A DNA stretch of 64,000 nucleotides from Aureobasidium sp. EXF-3400 (lineage: Eukaryota > Ascomycota > Dothideomycetes > Dothideales > Saccotheciaceae), in NCBI GenBank assembly GCA_024195585.1, contig SWBL01000093.1, positions 89,265-153,264 on the forward strand, given 5' to 3'. Each line of letters opens with the position of its first letter. Position 1 is the first letter of the stretch. Shown here piece by piece: positions 21,136-31,593 of the stretch. A model generated the notes under the pieces. It ran no database searches and had not been told where the DNA came from. It saw only the letters and a program-made list of their open reading frames with translations. The position numbers were made by a program, and so were the translations under genes.

Positions 21136-24100
21136 CTATTCAGCTCGCTTTCCTCCATTACGCAACACCTTTGCCGCGGCAATTTCTTGCTCTTCTGACG
21201 CGCTGCTTGCTCCTTCGCCTCCTGATCCTGATCCTGATCCAACAAGATCCTCATCATCTTCTTCATCAGACTCCTTCTGCTTGGGGGCCTTGCCATTACC
21301 ATCGCTATCACTGTTTGGCTTACTTTGTGAACGGTCATAGCTTCCGTCTCTTTCATCTTCCTCAACTGTGACACCGTGGTCCTCGTCACTCTCGTCGTCA
21401 TCATCATCGTCGCCTTCGAGTGGATGAGGTATCTCGGACTTTCTGCGGCGCTCAAAGTCTTGAGCGTGTGATGCGCGCAACAATGTACCAACTCTGGTGA
21501 TTGCTCTGACCAGTGGTGATGCTTCGTGCGACCCTCCTTTTCTGCGTTGGCGGATAGAGCCTGATGACAGATCAGTGTTGGACGCTCTACGTGCTGGATC
21601 GACTCCAGTCGCTGTTGAGGGTGTAAGTGTGACGCTGCCAGGCCGTTGTGCTTCGACGTCTTCTGAATGTCTGCCTTGGACATCTTCTGCTGGCTCTGCT
21701 TCTGTTTTGAGTTTATCGACTTCGTATGGAAGAGGCACATCTCGTGATGCACGGTAGCGGCTGACACTGTGAGCGTGTTAGCATTCAATTTGCCATCTCC
21801 ATGTTCTTGCGCAACATACTTTGTGCAATGTTCGTTTTCCACTCTGAACAGTTGCCACATGCCTCTTCGGAGGACCTCGGAGAGGGCTACCAGGAACGCG
21901 ACTTTGGTCGAGTGCTGGACATCATGCCCATAGATAGCGTAAAAGATCCAATTGAAGCGGAGGATGGGATCAATTACGATCGCAGCGTAGTACCACCAAG
22001 CGTATTTGAAGCCAAGAGTGTTTCGCAAGAATGGATGCTTTGCGTATGGGTCCATCAAACTCCAGTCCATGACAACATCCCAGACGCTGCAGTAGACGGC
22101 GTTGATAGTTGCCCAGAAGATGAACAGTATCCGCAATTTTTGGTTCTTGTTGTGACGCCACAGACTCAAGCACATGTAGTAAAGAATAGTACACATGTAC
22201 TTTCCAAAGTTGGCCATGTGAGGGAAAAGACTTCGTGTGTCGGCATATCTGCGAAGACACTGGAGAGCACGCCAGATACCGGGAAGTGCGGTGAAAAATC
22301 CAAGGAGTCGAGAATGCGAGGAGTTACATTGTGTAGGGTTGTTCCAATCGACGGCGTAGAGACAGAAGAAGAGCTCGATATTCTGTACCAAAGTCAGCTG
22401 CTTGTCTCTTCGATTCGTACAACAAGACTTACACCAAGAGCGTATGTTAGCGAGCAGAACATGTCGCCCAAGAAGAAATCTCTGAATTCAACGGGAAAGA
22501 AGCCAGCGAGCAGTAAACGCCACTACATATGTCAGCATAAGGACCACATCTCAGAAAGTGTGACTCACGTTCGAGTAAGCAAACCACAGACGACTACGGT
22601 GGTAGAAGATAGGGAACGGGTTGAAAAGAATGACACCCGAGACAGACACGAGAGCTACTGGCCACCAGATGTAGAAACTGTCGTCCGCGAAGCGCTTGAA
22701 GTTGAGCCACATGAACAGTCCGAGGAAGAAGCCAAGAATAGCAGGTATCTAAACCAAAGTCAGAGGGGATTGCGTGTCAGAGTCGAAGAACCTACTTCTG
22801 TGAGTTGCCGCCAGTCGACATGATGCCGAGTGTCGAATTCGAAGATGAATGAGTAGTTGACTTTTGATCGCGACCATACTCGGCATGCGCCACAGAAAAG
22901 CAGCGAAAGGAACCACATCAGGAAGTAACCACCATAAATCTGTGCAGTATATTAGCACGACATCGAGTGAATCGTCATGTAGTCCACAACATACCTGCAG
23001 CAAGAAAGCCGTGTGTGAGGCCAGTGCAGGATCTGGACTCCACAGTAGCTCAGTACCGTAGACGAGACCTTCGATACCAAAGACACAGCCTGTAGCCAGA
23101 AGCACTCCGTTACGGAACACACTGCCGGTATAGTCTCCCATTCTTGCAACTTTGGCACGCAACTTGCCCACTGCGACCTTGTGATTACCACGTTCGAAGT
23201 AGCGAGCGTACATGTCTTCAACAGCTTGAATGTGGCCGTCCACGACCGAACTGGTGACAAAGTATGCATCGTTGACCTTCTCGGCCATGTATCGACCTGA
23301 TGGCCGAGCATTGACTGTCTTGTCAAATTTCTTGTTGATCTTGCGAAAGGCTGTTCTGTTCAGTAGAGCGTATGACTTGAGCAACTCCAAGCCTCTGTAG
23401 TATTCGGCCAAAGCAATCTTCAGCTTGCGCTTAGCAGTCCTATAAGGCACCTCTGGATGACCGCTCTTGCGAGTGTAGTCTCTGAGGTCCTCCATTGCGC
23501 GAGGGCCACTCGGAGTGCTCAATTGTTGCATTGCTTCGAAAGTCTTTCCTGATTGCGGGACCCTTTTTCTACCAGGAATGCCGTTGATAGCCTTGGCCCA
23601 GTTGTTCTTGACATTGCCATTTTTCTTGATGAGGTGAGAGTCTTCTCCCCCGAGGGTGCTGTTCCTGGAAACGCCGTTGGACAGGAGCTCGGTGCTGTTT
23701 GACGGGCGCTTGGTCCGAGAAGTTGCGTAGAGAATCTCTTCCATACGTTGGTCACGCATGATGTGAAGCTGCTCTCGTAGAATCTTGAGCCGCTCGGTAG
23801 CTTCGTCTTCCTTCGACTTGTAGAAATCCTCAATCTTTCCCATCTCTTTGTCCAGGAACAGGAAGAACTGCGACTGGCGGACATCAATCTCCCGGTATGC
23901 TTCGAGGGCAATGTCGTCCTGAGAGGGGTCGCTGCCACGAAGGCCACTGAACATTCTTCGGGTGGGTGGTCGGGTAGGTTGGGCATCGTCAACGCCGGGC
24001 ATAGAATTGACTCGTCTCGGCTGGAAGACACTCCTGTATCTAGAAGGAAGAGCGAAGCTGGGGTGTTTCGGAGTGGTTTCGCCGACCTGGTAGGCGCTAC

Positions 24101-24747
24101 CAGAAGACTCTTGTCTCATGGCGCTGCGACGAGCTGGGGTGCCTAAAGCAGGGTCAGGCAGTCTCAATGACCTGCTCGAGTCTTCACTCTTGCGCGGCGC
24201 CTTGGAAGGAGTCGCAAGGTTTGGCGGAGAGCCAATGATACTCCCATATCGTGTCATGTGTCTTCCGTCGCCGTGTATCTGTAGAGGAGTGCTTTCTGCA
24301 TCTTCTGCGCCTGGAATGGGTACGGCGGAGGTCGTCGAGTCATGTTGATTGTCTTCTGAGGTGCGAGGTACAGCACCCAAGTCACCACTGCTGGCTCTTC
24401 GTCCATTGGTCTTGGTCGCGGTTCGGTTTAGGAAGGCGTAGAAGGGGGCTTTTCCGAAAGTCGCAAGCGGCGAAAGATCGCGTCGTCCATCGGGCTGGTT
24501 TGTTCGTTCGACCTTCTGCAAAGCGCGGGCAACAGCCTTGAGCTTCTTCTTGCCTTGCTGCTCGTATATCAGCTCGAATGCTCGTGTTGCCGTCCGCGGC
24601 GCGGCTGTATTGAAGCGCGAACCTTGTAGTCGAGATATTTAGCCCGCCATTCAGGTACCAAGTCAGCCTCCAACTCTCTACCGAATTTGTTAGTCTGTGC
24701 CATGATGATTGAGCGCGTGTCGATGCGTCTTACTTAGCAAACTTCAT
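21136..24747 (-). CDS. SYG1: SYG1/XPR1-family phosphate transporter (SPX-EXS)
   Basis: Eight exons: 24734-24747, 24623-24677, 22995-24557, 22796-22939, 22569-22748, 22433-22522, 21820-22382 and 21136-21766; seven introns of 46-65 bp; 1079 aa. The family exports phosphate; its SPX domain senses inositol pyrophosphates. The SPX domain starts at residue 1 (MKFAKELEADLVPEWRAKYL, then DYKQGKKK) and ends near 370, with the Lys-rich ligand segment NRTAFRKINKKFDK. Several TM segments follow, then the EXS domain (QCNSSHSRLLGFFTALPGIW, WRHNKNQ, the aromatic DPILRFNWIFYAI, and ENEHCTNVSRYRASRDVPLP). The approximately 190-residue tail is acidic and Ser-rich. The 14-nt first exon and the weak donor GTTCGC of intron 2 are required by the SPX sequence. 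Confidence 0.93.
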
Positions 24748-25156
24748 AGTTGCTCGTGTGCTTCTCAGGGCCTCATAGTAATGGCATGTACTTGTGGCAC
24801 AGAACCGGTTTGGTTAGGTCCTTATCTCTGTATTTTCCTGATTGTTTGATCTTGGTTTTTACTTGGTTTCCGGGCGCAGCACGCATTGGCCAAGCACTTC
24901 AGATTCCCTTTCCCCGCTGACGACATCGTGATGGCTGCACGCCTTGCTATTGGCCAGGTCCTGGAAACCTCCATATCTCATCGTTTTCACATGCATGTTA
25001 GATGGTATGTTGTTGATTCAGGTCACAGAACGTGGAACATCGAAGGAGTAGGTATGATTGTTTTCATTTGGACTGCCTATCTGCAATCTTTGGTATTCAT
25101 GCTTTGTTCATCATGCATTCGTGCCTGTGCTCTTCATTGAGGCCAGGTTGAGTTGT
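24748..25156. promoter_or_regulatory. SYG1 promoter / CipC-like 3' region
   Basis: 409 bp between two minus-strand genes. No ORF of interest; no recognisable PHO-type CACGTG box was found here by eye. Confidence 0.3.
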
Positions 25157-25649
25157 TTAGTAGTTGTCGTAACCACCGAACTGCTGCTGGAGGTGCTGGG
25201 GAGGACCCTGCTGGTTGGGGTCGTACTGGTCGTACTGGCCGTACTGTCATGCATGTCAGCTTGTGCTCTGTCAGGACGAACTTGTATCAACATACCTGGT
25301 CATCGTAGAGAGCCTCAGCGTTCTTCTTGGCCTGGTGCTTGGCCTTCTCTCTGTCGACGTAGTCGAGACCCTTGGTCTCACAGAGCTTGTCGACCTCAGC
25401 ACCGGCGAATGAGGCAATGAGCTCCTTGGCGAACTCGTGGTTGACAGGCTTGCCCTCCTTGCGCTGTCTCTCCTCGAAGGCGTGCATGGCAGCGAAAGAG
25501 GCACCACCAGCGAGGACCTCGTGGGAGAGCTTGCCCTCGTGGTCGTCGTTGTAGGCCTGGTTGTAGGCATCGGAAGATTCACCTGAATGTTGTTAGTCTT
25601 GCTGATGGATTATGCTGGCCTTTAGATGTTTCTTACCCCAGCCGAACAT
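25157..25649 (-). CDS. cipC: CipC-like stress protein (DUF3759)
   Basis: Three exons: 25637-25649, 25296-25582 and 25157-25243, with introns of 54 and 52 bp; 128 aa. CipC was named as a concanamycin-induced protein of Aspergillus nidulans; the family is abundant and stress- or stage-induced in many fungi, with unknown biochemistry. The DUF3759 signature is clear: MFGWGESSDA at the start, HEGKLSHEVLAGGASFAAMHAFEE, then AGAEVDKLCETKGLDYVDREKAKHQA. The C-terminus is Tyr/Gln/Gly rich (YGQYDQYDPNQQGPPQ). The 13-nt first exon is a family feature. Codons look more biased than the neighbours (mostly C-ending), consistent with high expression. Confidence 0.92.
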
Positions 25650-26358
25650 TGTGATTGATTTGATGTGTAAAAGTTTGGTTTGAGAAGTTGTAAGTGGTGC
25701 AATGAAGCGTTAGTTGATGGAAAGGAAAGAAACAGAGCAGAGAGGGGTCGTTGTAGAGCTTTATACGCGCCTGCTCACTACTGAAGGAAGCTCCGCCCGA
25801 CGGCAGCTGCCCCACCTATTCGCTCACAGCTCTCTGGACTAACACGAGCTTCCATGATGTGGCCTCACCTTTCCCTTCTTCGGTTACATGATGACGCGGC
25901 TGTCCCTGGATCTTGTCGGTGAAACGAATAGCCTAGATCCTCACGATCCCAAGCCAATGACGAAGCGGGGCTAAACCGTCACTAAGAATACACTGCCCAA
26001 TCTCAGAGCGGGCCCCGTGTTGCCTCTAGAAGTGGAAACAGGAAGCTGCATGCAGCAGAGCGTCAAACAGCGTCACTCACAATCTCACAGACATACGTCT
26101 TTACAAGCTCGACCATTTCCCATGTCGATCTCCTTCGGGGCGAACGGCAGTTAAGCGTTTCCAAGACCGGCTAAGCATCGTCGGACAGGGCTTGGGCTTG
26201 GCCAAGAATGTTCTGTGGAGTCGGTCTCGAGCACCGCCACGAATCAGCCACAACAGCAGATTCGAGAAACAGAAGCGAGGGGAAAGCATCAGGGAAAAGC
26301 AAAAGTACACATCAACAAATACCGATAACAAATCAGTGGTCCACCGCACATGACCAGT
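25650..26358. promoter_or_regulatory. cipC promoter region
   Basis: 709 bp between divergent genes. On the cipC side a TATAAAG box lies at 25759-25765 (minus), about 110 bp upstream of the start. A CCCCT stress-type pentamer occurs at 25743-25747 (minus), between TATA and ATG; a single pentamer carries little weight. No further gene is seen. Confidence 0.45.
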
Positions 26359-27281
26359 ATGTCGACCAGCAAGAGACTACCCAAGACCTCAGACTTTCCA
26401 TCTCCATGGACTCTGACTGTGTCCCCTCGTAAGTCTTCGTACTTCGCTCTTCTGGCGTAATGCTCATATCCACTTCTTCGAAACGTCCATTCACCGCCTG
26501 ATTTCGCGCACGCCACGGACCACATCGACATCATATGTTCTTGACTAACTCACCACCCAGCTCCGAGCTCGCAACGACCGACCAACGTCCTCATTCTGCT
26601 CCATGGCTTGGGTGATGCTCATCTTCCTTTTGCCCAGCTTGGCACGCAGATGAATCTTCCTGAAACAGCATGCATCTCCATCAAAGCTCCTGAACCACTT
26701 CCGTTTGAAGCTTCATCTTTCCATTGGGGAGACGATGTCATTTTCGACAACACGGTCGGGACTATCGATCCTGACGGTGGCTTCAAGAAAGTGGTTCCGA
26801 GACTGATCAAGGAGGTCATTGGAGATACCTTGATCAAGAAATGTGGCTACCAACCCCGTGAGTTGATGCTCTTTGGATTCGGTCAAGGTGGCATGGTAGC
26901 TCTCAATACTGCAGGTAGGTCATACACCTTGAAAACAGAGCCTGGACAATCTTGACATGCCTTTTAGTAAGTATGGAGAAAGAACTAGGTGGAGTGATCA
27001 GTGTCGGAGGCCCCTTGCCCAGTGAGACCCCTGCCTCTCTCTGCCCCAAACGCAAGACTCCAATCTTGGTTTGCTCTGGCAGTGACAGCCCTTGGGTCAA
27101 TTCGTCAGGCGAGGACAAGCTCAAGGCAGTATTCGAGTCGGTCCAGCTCAACCGCTACAAGAGATCTGGAGACACGATGCCTAGAAGTCGCGATGAGATG
27201 TATCCCATCATGCAATTCTTCGCCAGGCGTCTCAAGAGCTCCGCAGGCGTTCCAGAGGGCAGTGTTGAGCTTACAGCTTGA
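26359..27281 (+). CDS. Acyl-protein-thioesterase-like alpha/beta-hydrolase lacking catalytic Ser and His
   Basis: Three exons: 26359-26428, 26561-26914 and 26968-27281, with introns of 132 and 53 bp; 245 aa. The fold is that of the phospholipase/carboxylesterase (LYPLA/APT) family: N-terminal strand TNVLILLHGLGD, then PFAQLGTQMNLPETACISIKAP. The nucleophile elbow, normally GFSQGG, reads GFGQGG, so Ser is replaced by Gly131. The segment where the catalytic His is expected reads SGDTMPRSRDEMYPIMQFFARRL, without His. An Asp remains in CSGSDSPW. I infer a pseudo-hydrolase, perhaps a lipid- or protein-binding member like the poorly studied yeast YDL057W type. The start at 26359 was chosen because it gives MSTSKRLPKTSDFPSPW in frame with exon 2; another ATG at 26411 is out of frame after splicing. 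Confidence 0.82.
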
Positions 27282-28014
27282 TCTTCCTCGCTCGCTTCTC
27301 GGTGGAATGATGGCCCGAAGATCAGGGTTGTAACAGCGACTACCTTTTCTCGACCAAAATGAACAATGTAGCTCCTTACAGACAGAATATCGAACTCTGG
27401 CTGAGCTCTCTAGAACTAACCCCTTTTATCGTCACACTCATTGTGTTTGTGCTTGAGAATTTTGAGGTTCGGTTGTTATATGGCCGAAACTCGAACTTTC
27501 CGCGAGATCAGACGAAACACTGAGCTCGATCACCAGCCAACCCACCACGGTTGTCAGATTCAACGAGGACATGTCTAGAAACTCAAGAGCTCTACGAGGT
27601 CGTATCTTTTCTGAATGTTTCTTGACCTGGACGACACATGACTGCCATACTGGTTGAGTGCCGTATTAAGTGGAGGTGGTTGAGGTTGATGATATCCTGG
27701 TGTTGCCAACGTCGCGTCATCCACCCCTCGATGTCGTGATCAGTCAATCCTCCTCCAAAGTATCCTCAGAAGTACACAACAACCAATAAGAGCTTTCTTC
27801 GACTCAAGCACCCTGTGTCAAGCTCATCAATTGCTTGTTACAGCCATGTTATTGAGTCCGGTCAAGTACGGAAGACCCGCTATTCAGCTCGACATGCCGG
27901 GAAAGATGTAAGTACCGATGCATGGCTTTTCTTCCTTAAGAAAAGATGTAGGTCCTTTGTTTGTGTCTCTCTTGTTGCTGTACTTCGATCGTTTCTCGAG
28001 CGCCTCCCACAACC
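27282..28014. promoter_or_regulatory. Intergenic, MFS transporter promoter side
   Basis: 733 bp between tandem plus-strand genes. An ORF at 27815-28165 overlaps the transporter start in another frame and is a shadow. No repeat or RNA gene is seen. Confidence 0.3.
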
Positions 28015-29863
28015 ATGTCCGAACACGACCGGAAACCCCAGGCAGACCCCTACGCCGAAGAAAGAATATCTCCAGCCGCAAGCGCCGACCTCGATGCCAG
28101 CTATGAAGCCTATAAAAGCCATGAGGGCTCGCCAATCGACCCTGCAGAAGCAAAGAGAGTGCTAAGAAAGATTGATATGCGCATCGTTCCTATTCTCTTC
28201 GTGGTCTACCTTCTCCAATATCTCGACAAAAATTCGTTGAACTTTGCTGCTGCGTATGGATTTCAAAAGGGCACGCATCTACATAAGCAACAATACTCCT
28301 GGTTAGGTAGTATTTTTTATTTTGGCTATTTGTGGGCGCAGTTCCCCGTGAGTAAATGCCTTTGCAAGCGCATCGAATTCCCCTCGCTAACGATGTCGTG
28401 GTGGTAGGGTGGTTGGTTGTTGCAAAAGTTGCCCATTGCGAAGTTCCTCGGCACGACCACTATAAGTGAGTGGCTACCTCTAGGACCGGTCGATCCCAAT
28501 TGCTGATACATATGGCTATAGTCTGGGGTGTCATCCTCATCACCACACCGGCATGCACCAACTTTGCTGGCGTGGCCACCAATCGCTTCCTGCTGGGTAC
28601 CTTTGAAGCTGTTGTGAACCCTGGCTTCATTCTCATCATGGGTAAGACTCTTATTACTTCGTATTCGTTTGACTTGAGCTAATGTCTCCTTAAGGTATGT
28701 GGTGGACTGCCGCTGAACAACCCCTCCGTCTCGAAGCCTACTACTGCACCAACGGCATAGCAACTATGGTCGGTGGCCTCCTGGGCTACGCAATCGGACA
28801 CATCACCACTGGATCCCTCGAACGCTGGATGTATGTGTTCATCATCTTCGGTAGCGTCAGCATCGTTTGGGGCTTTGTGGTCCTCCTCTTCCTTCCCGAT
28901 CTACCTTCTACCGCAAAGTTCTTGACCGAAAGAGAAAGATATGTTGCAGTGGAGCGTGTGGCTACAAACAGACAAGGAGTCAAAAACACACATTTCAAGA
29001 AGTATCAGTTGTTGCAGACATTGAAAGACCCAAAGACTTGGATCTTGTTCGTTATGGCTGTGGGTGCTCAGGTGCCTAACTCTGCTATTACGAGTGTAAG
29101 TTCTTCTGTCCTCCTCGCAACCCCTTGATCTCAGAAAAAGCTTGAACGGACAGTCCCGCTGACTCAAGGCACAACACAGTTCACCTCCATCATCGTCGGC
29201 TCCTTCGGCTTCGACACCCTCGGCACACAGTATCTGCAAATTCCGGGAGGATTTATTCAATTTGCTGCTCTCCTTGGTGGTGGATTCATCTGCTCTCACT
29301 ACCCCAACTCTCGCTGCATCGTCATGATTGTTGCAAATTGCATTTGCATCCTCGGAGCTGCAATGCTGGTCGGTCTACCTGCAAGCAACAAATGGGGTAG
29401 ATTGGTAGGCTTGTGGTTATGCTATTTTCAAGGCTTGGGATTTAGTATGAGTTTGACGATGGTGAGTAGTAATGTGGCTGGGTATACGAAGAAACAGTGT
29501 ACGGGAACGATTTTGTTTGTGGGGTATTGTGTGGGAAACATCATTGGTAAGTTTTTGTTCTTTCTCATTGCGCCTTGTATCTCTATTATCATTCAGATGG
29601 CTGACTAGATGCACAAAACAGGACCTCAAACTTTCAGAGACAGCGAAAAGCCTGGCTATCACAGTGCTTACATTGCCATGTTGGTCGGCTACACAGTCAA
29701 GCTGGGTATGGTTGTTGTCCTGTACATTTACATGTATGCAGCGAACAAGAAAAGGGATCGTGAGGCTGGAGATATGACCGCCGAGGAAGAGAGACTGGCC
29801 ATCGAGCAAGGAATGCAAGATCAGACTGAGCTCGATAACAAGGGCTTTAGATACACTCTATAG
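28015..29863 (+). CDS. MFS transporter of the Dal5/allantoate permease (ACS) family
   Basis: Six exons: 28015-28347, 28408-28465, 28522-28641, 28695-29095, 29180-29546 and 29622-29863; introns of 60, 56, 53, 84 and 75 bp; 506 aa. Members import organic anions such as allantoate, nicotinate, pantothenate or biotin with protons. Family features: EAKRVLRKIDMRIVPILFVVYLLQYLDKNSL leading TM1 (here given only in part as RKIDMRIVPILFVVYLLQYL), YFGYLWAQFP in TM2, TNFAGVATNRFLLGTFEA in TM4, MWWTAAEQPLRLEAYY after TM4, and the C-terminal NVAGYTKKQCTGTILFVGYC. About 12 TM segments are expected. Substrate cannot be told from sequence. It is followed downstream by an SDR gene on the same strand, but 515 bp apart and without evidence of a cluster. 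Confidence 0.9.
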
Positions 29864-30378
29864 TGAGTAATAGCAGATGTAGAGCAGCAGACAGGAAACC
29901 TTTCTAACAGCAAACCTGTATCTTACGAGCAACTATTTCGTTTCCAGAGATTGCGATATTTATTTGAACTGGTAAGCCTTCTGAAGTGTAGTTCGTCTAA
30001 GATGGCTTCCGGTAGCCATTCCATTGACAACAACGTTCCATACAATGAGCTCCAACATCCCTACAGCACCTGCATCACCGGACCTACACATCACCATAAA
30101 CTCCGGTCAGGATTGGAATAGAGGCACGCAATCATTCCTCCTTCAACGTTTTAGATGGCGAGATGATAAAGAACCGATTTAATGGCGCTTGTGGCTGCTT
30201 TCCATTGGTTCGACGATTACCGCCTACAGTCTATGGATCTGCCTAGCAATACACTCAACACCTCAGTATCTCCGTTGCATTTATTGATAAAAAATACCTT
30301 CTGTTCGTCTTACTTGGTATTCCCCCTCATTCTAATCCGAGGTGTCTGTCGAAAGCGACTGCCTAGCCTTTAGGAACG
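29864..30378. other. Intergenic, MFS 3' / SDR promoter
   Basis: 515 bp between tandem genes. No coding feature or repeat recognised. Confidence 0.3.
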
Positions 30379-31351
30379 ATGAAGCATTCCGAACTCAACG
30401 ACCTCCCAGATCTCACTGGCAAAGTCATATTCATCACTGGTGGTATGTCTCTGCCTCTTCTTCGAGACTTAGCTACTGTAACACTAACACCACTCCAAAG
30501 GCACCTCTGGTCTAGGTCGCCTCGCAGCAACAACACTCGCAACAAGAAACCCCTCACACATCTACATCAGCGGCCGCAATACCCTCAAAGCCAACGATGT
30601 AATCTCCGAAATCAAGCTTCTAGCTCCTAACGTCGGTGTTTCTTTCGTGAAGATGGACCTAAGTTCTCTTTCCTCCATCTCTTCAGCCGCAAAGACCTTC
30701 CTCCATCAAACCCGCCGTCTGGATATCCTACTCTGCAATGCAGGTATCATGGCCTGCCCACCTGCCTTAAGCACCAATGGCTACGAAATCCAATTCGCGA
30801 CCAATTTCCTGGGCCATGCGTTACTCATCAAGTCCCTGCTACCTTTACTCTCATCCACCGCTGCTGCACACGGCGATGCAAGAATAGTTTCCCTCACATC
30901 CACTGGCTTTACAGTCGCACCCAAGCATCAAGGCATTATCTTCAACGATCTAAACACAACCCAAAACTATGGCTTTGGAGCTAAATGGACACGCTATGGA
31001 CAGAGTAAATTAGCTGTTTTGGTGCATACTGCAGAATTGGCGAAGAGGTATCCTGCTCTGAGTACTGTATGCGTTCATCCGGGTGTTATTGCTACTGAGC
31101 TTGTTACTTCTTTGAATTGGTTGGATAGAAGTATTGTATACTTGACTAATTTCAATACTATGGTGAGCCCTGAACAGGGTGTGAAGAATGGGATTTGGGC
31201 TTGTACGAGTCCGAGGGAGGATGTGCAGAGTGGTGCTTTCTATGAGCCTGTGGGAGAATTGGGGACACATACGAAGTGGAGCAAGGATCCGGTGCTTGCG
31301 GAAAAGCTTTGGGATTGGACTGGTGAAGCGTTGAAGGAGTATGTTATTTGA
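30379..31351 (+). CDS. Short-chain dehydrogenase/reductase (retinol-dehydrogenase-like)
   Basis: Two exons, 30379-30442 and 30501-31351, with a 58-bp phase-1 intron; 304 aa. It is a classical SDR oxidoreductase using NAD(P). The Rossmann cofactor motif TGGTSGLGR spans the splice junction (ITGG|TSGLGR), with NAG at LLCNAGIM and the catalytic Tyr/Lys in RYGQSKLA (YxxxK). The conserved Ser should lie in IVSLTSTGF. The protein most resembles the broad WWOX/retinol dehydrogenase-like fungal SDRs. The substrate is not predictable. The short insertion between beta-5 and the C-terminus is usual for this group. Confidence 0.9.
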
Positions 31352-31593
31352 TGGACAGTCTCGAACATAAGGTAGAGCCTCCCCATGTGCTGAGGTTAGC
31401 AACTTCTACCCCATCTCTACGAAAGCATATAGCGACATCCTCGCTATCAAAAAGCACAATAATATTTAGATCCGAGATGTATCCAAAGAGAGCCTGGGAC
31501 ATATGGTATCTCAGTGGTTGCTGTCCTGTTTTTCGAGAGTATTGTGCATTTTTATAGTCCTACACGTTACAGAATTTTGCACACGGGGAGGAG

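Noticed and set aside
21048..22391. 447-codon minus-strand open frame
   Set aside because: It reads through two SYG1 introns and then into a wrong frame; the spliced SYG1 model explains it.
26411..26428. ATG at 26411 as start of the hydrolase-like gene
   Set aside because: After splicing it leads out of the hydrolase frame into an early stop.
28015..31351. Possible metabolite gene cluster (MFS plus SDR)
   Set aside because: No biosynthetic core enzyme nearby, separate promoters, and neighbours are housekeeping genes.
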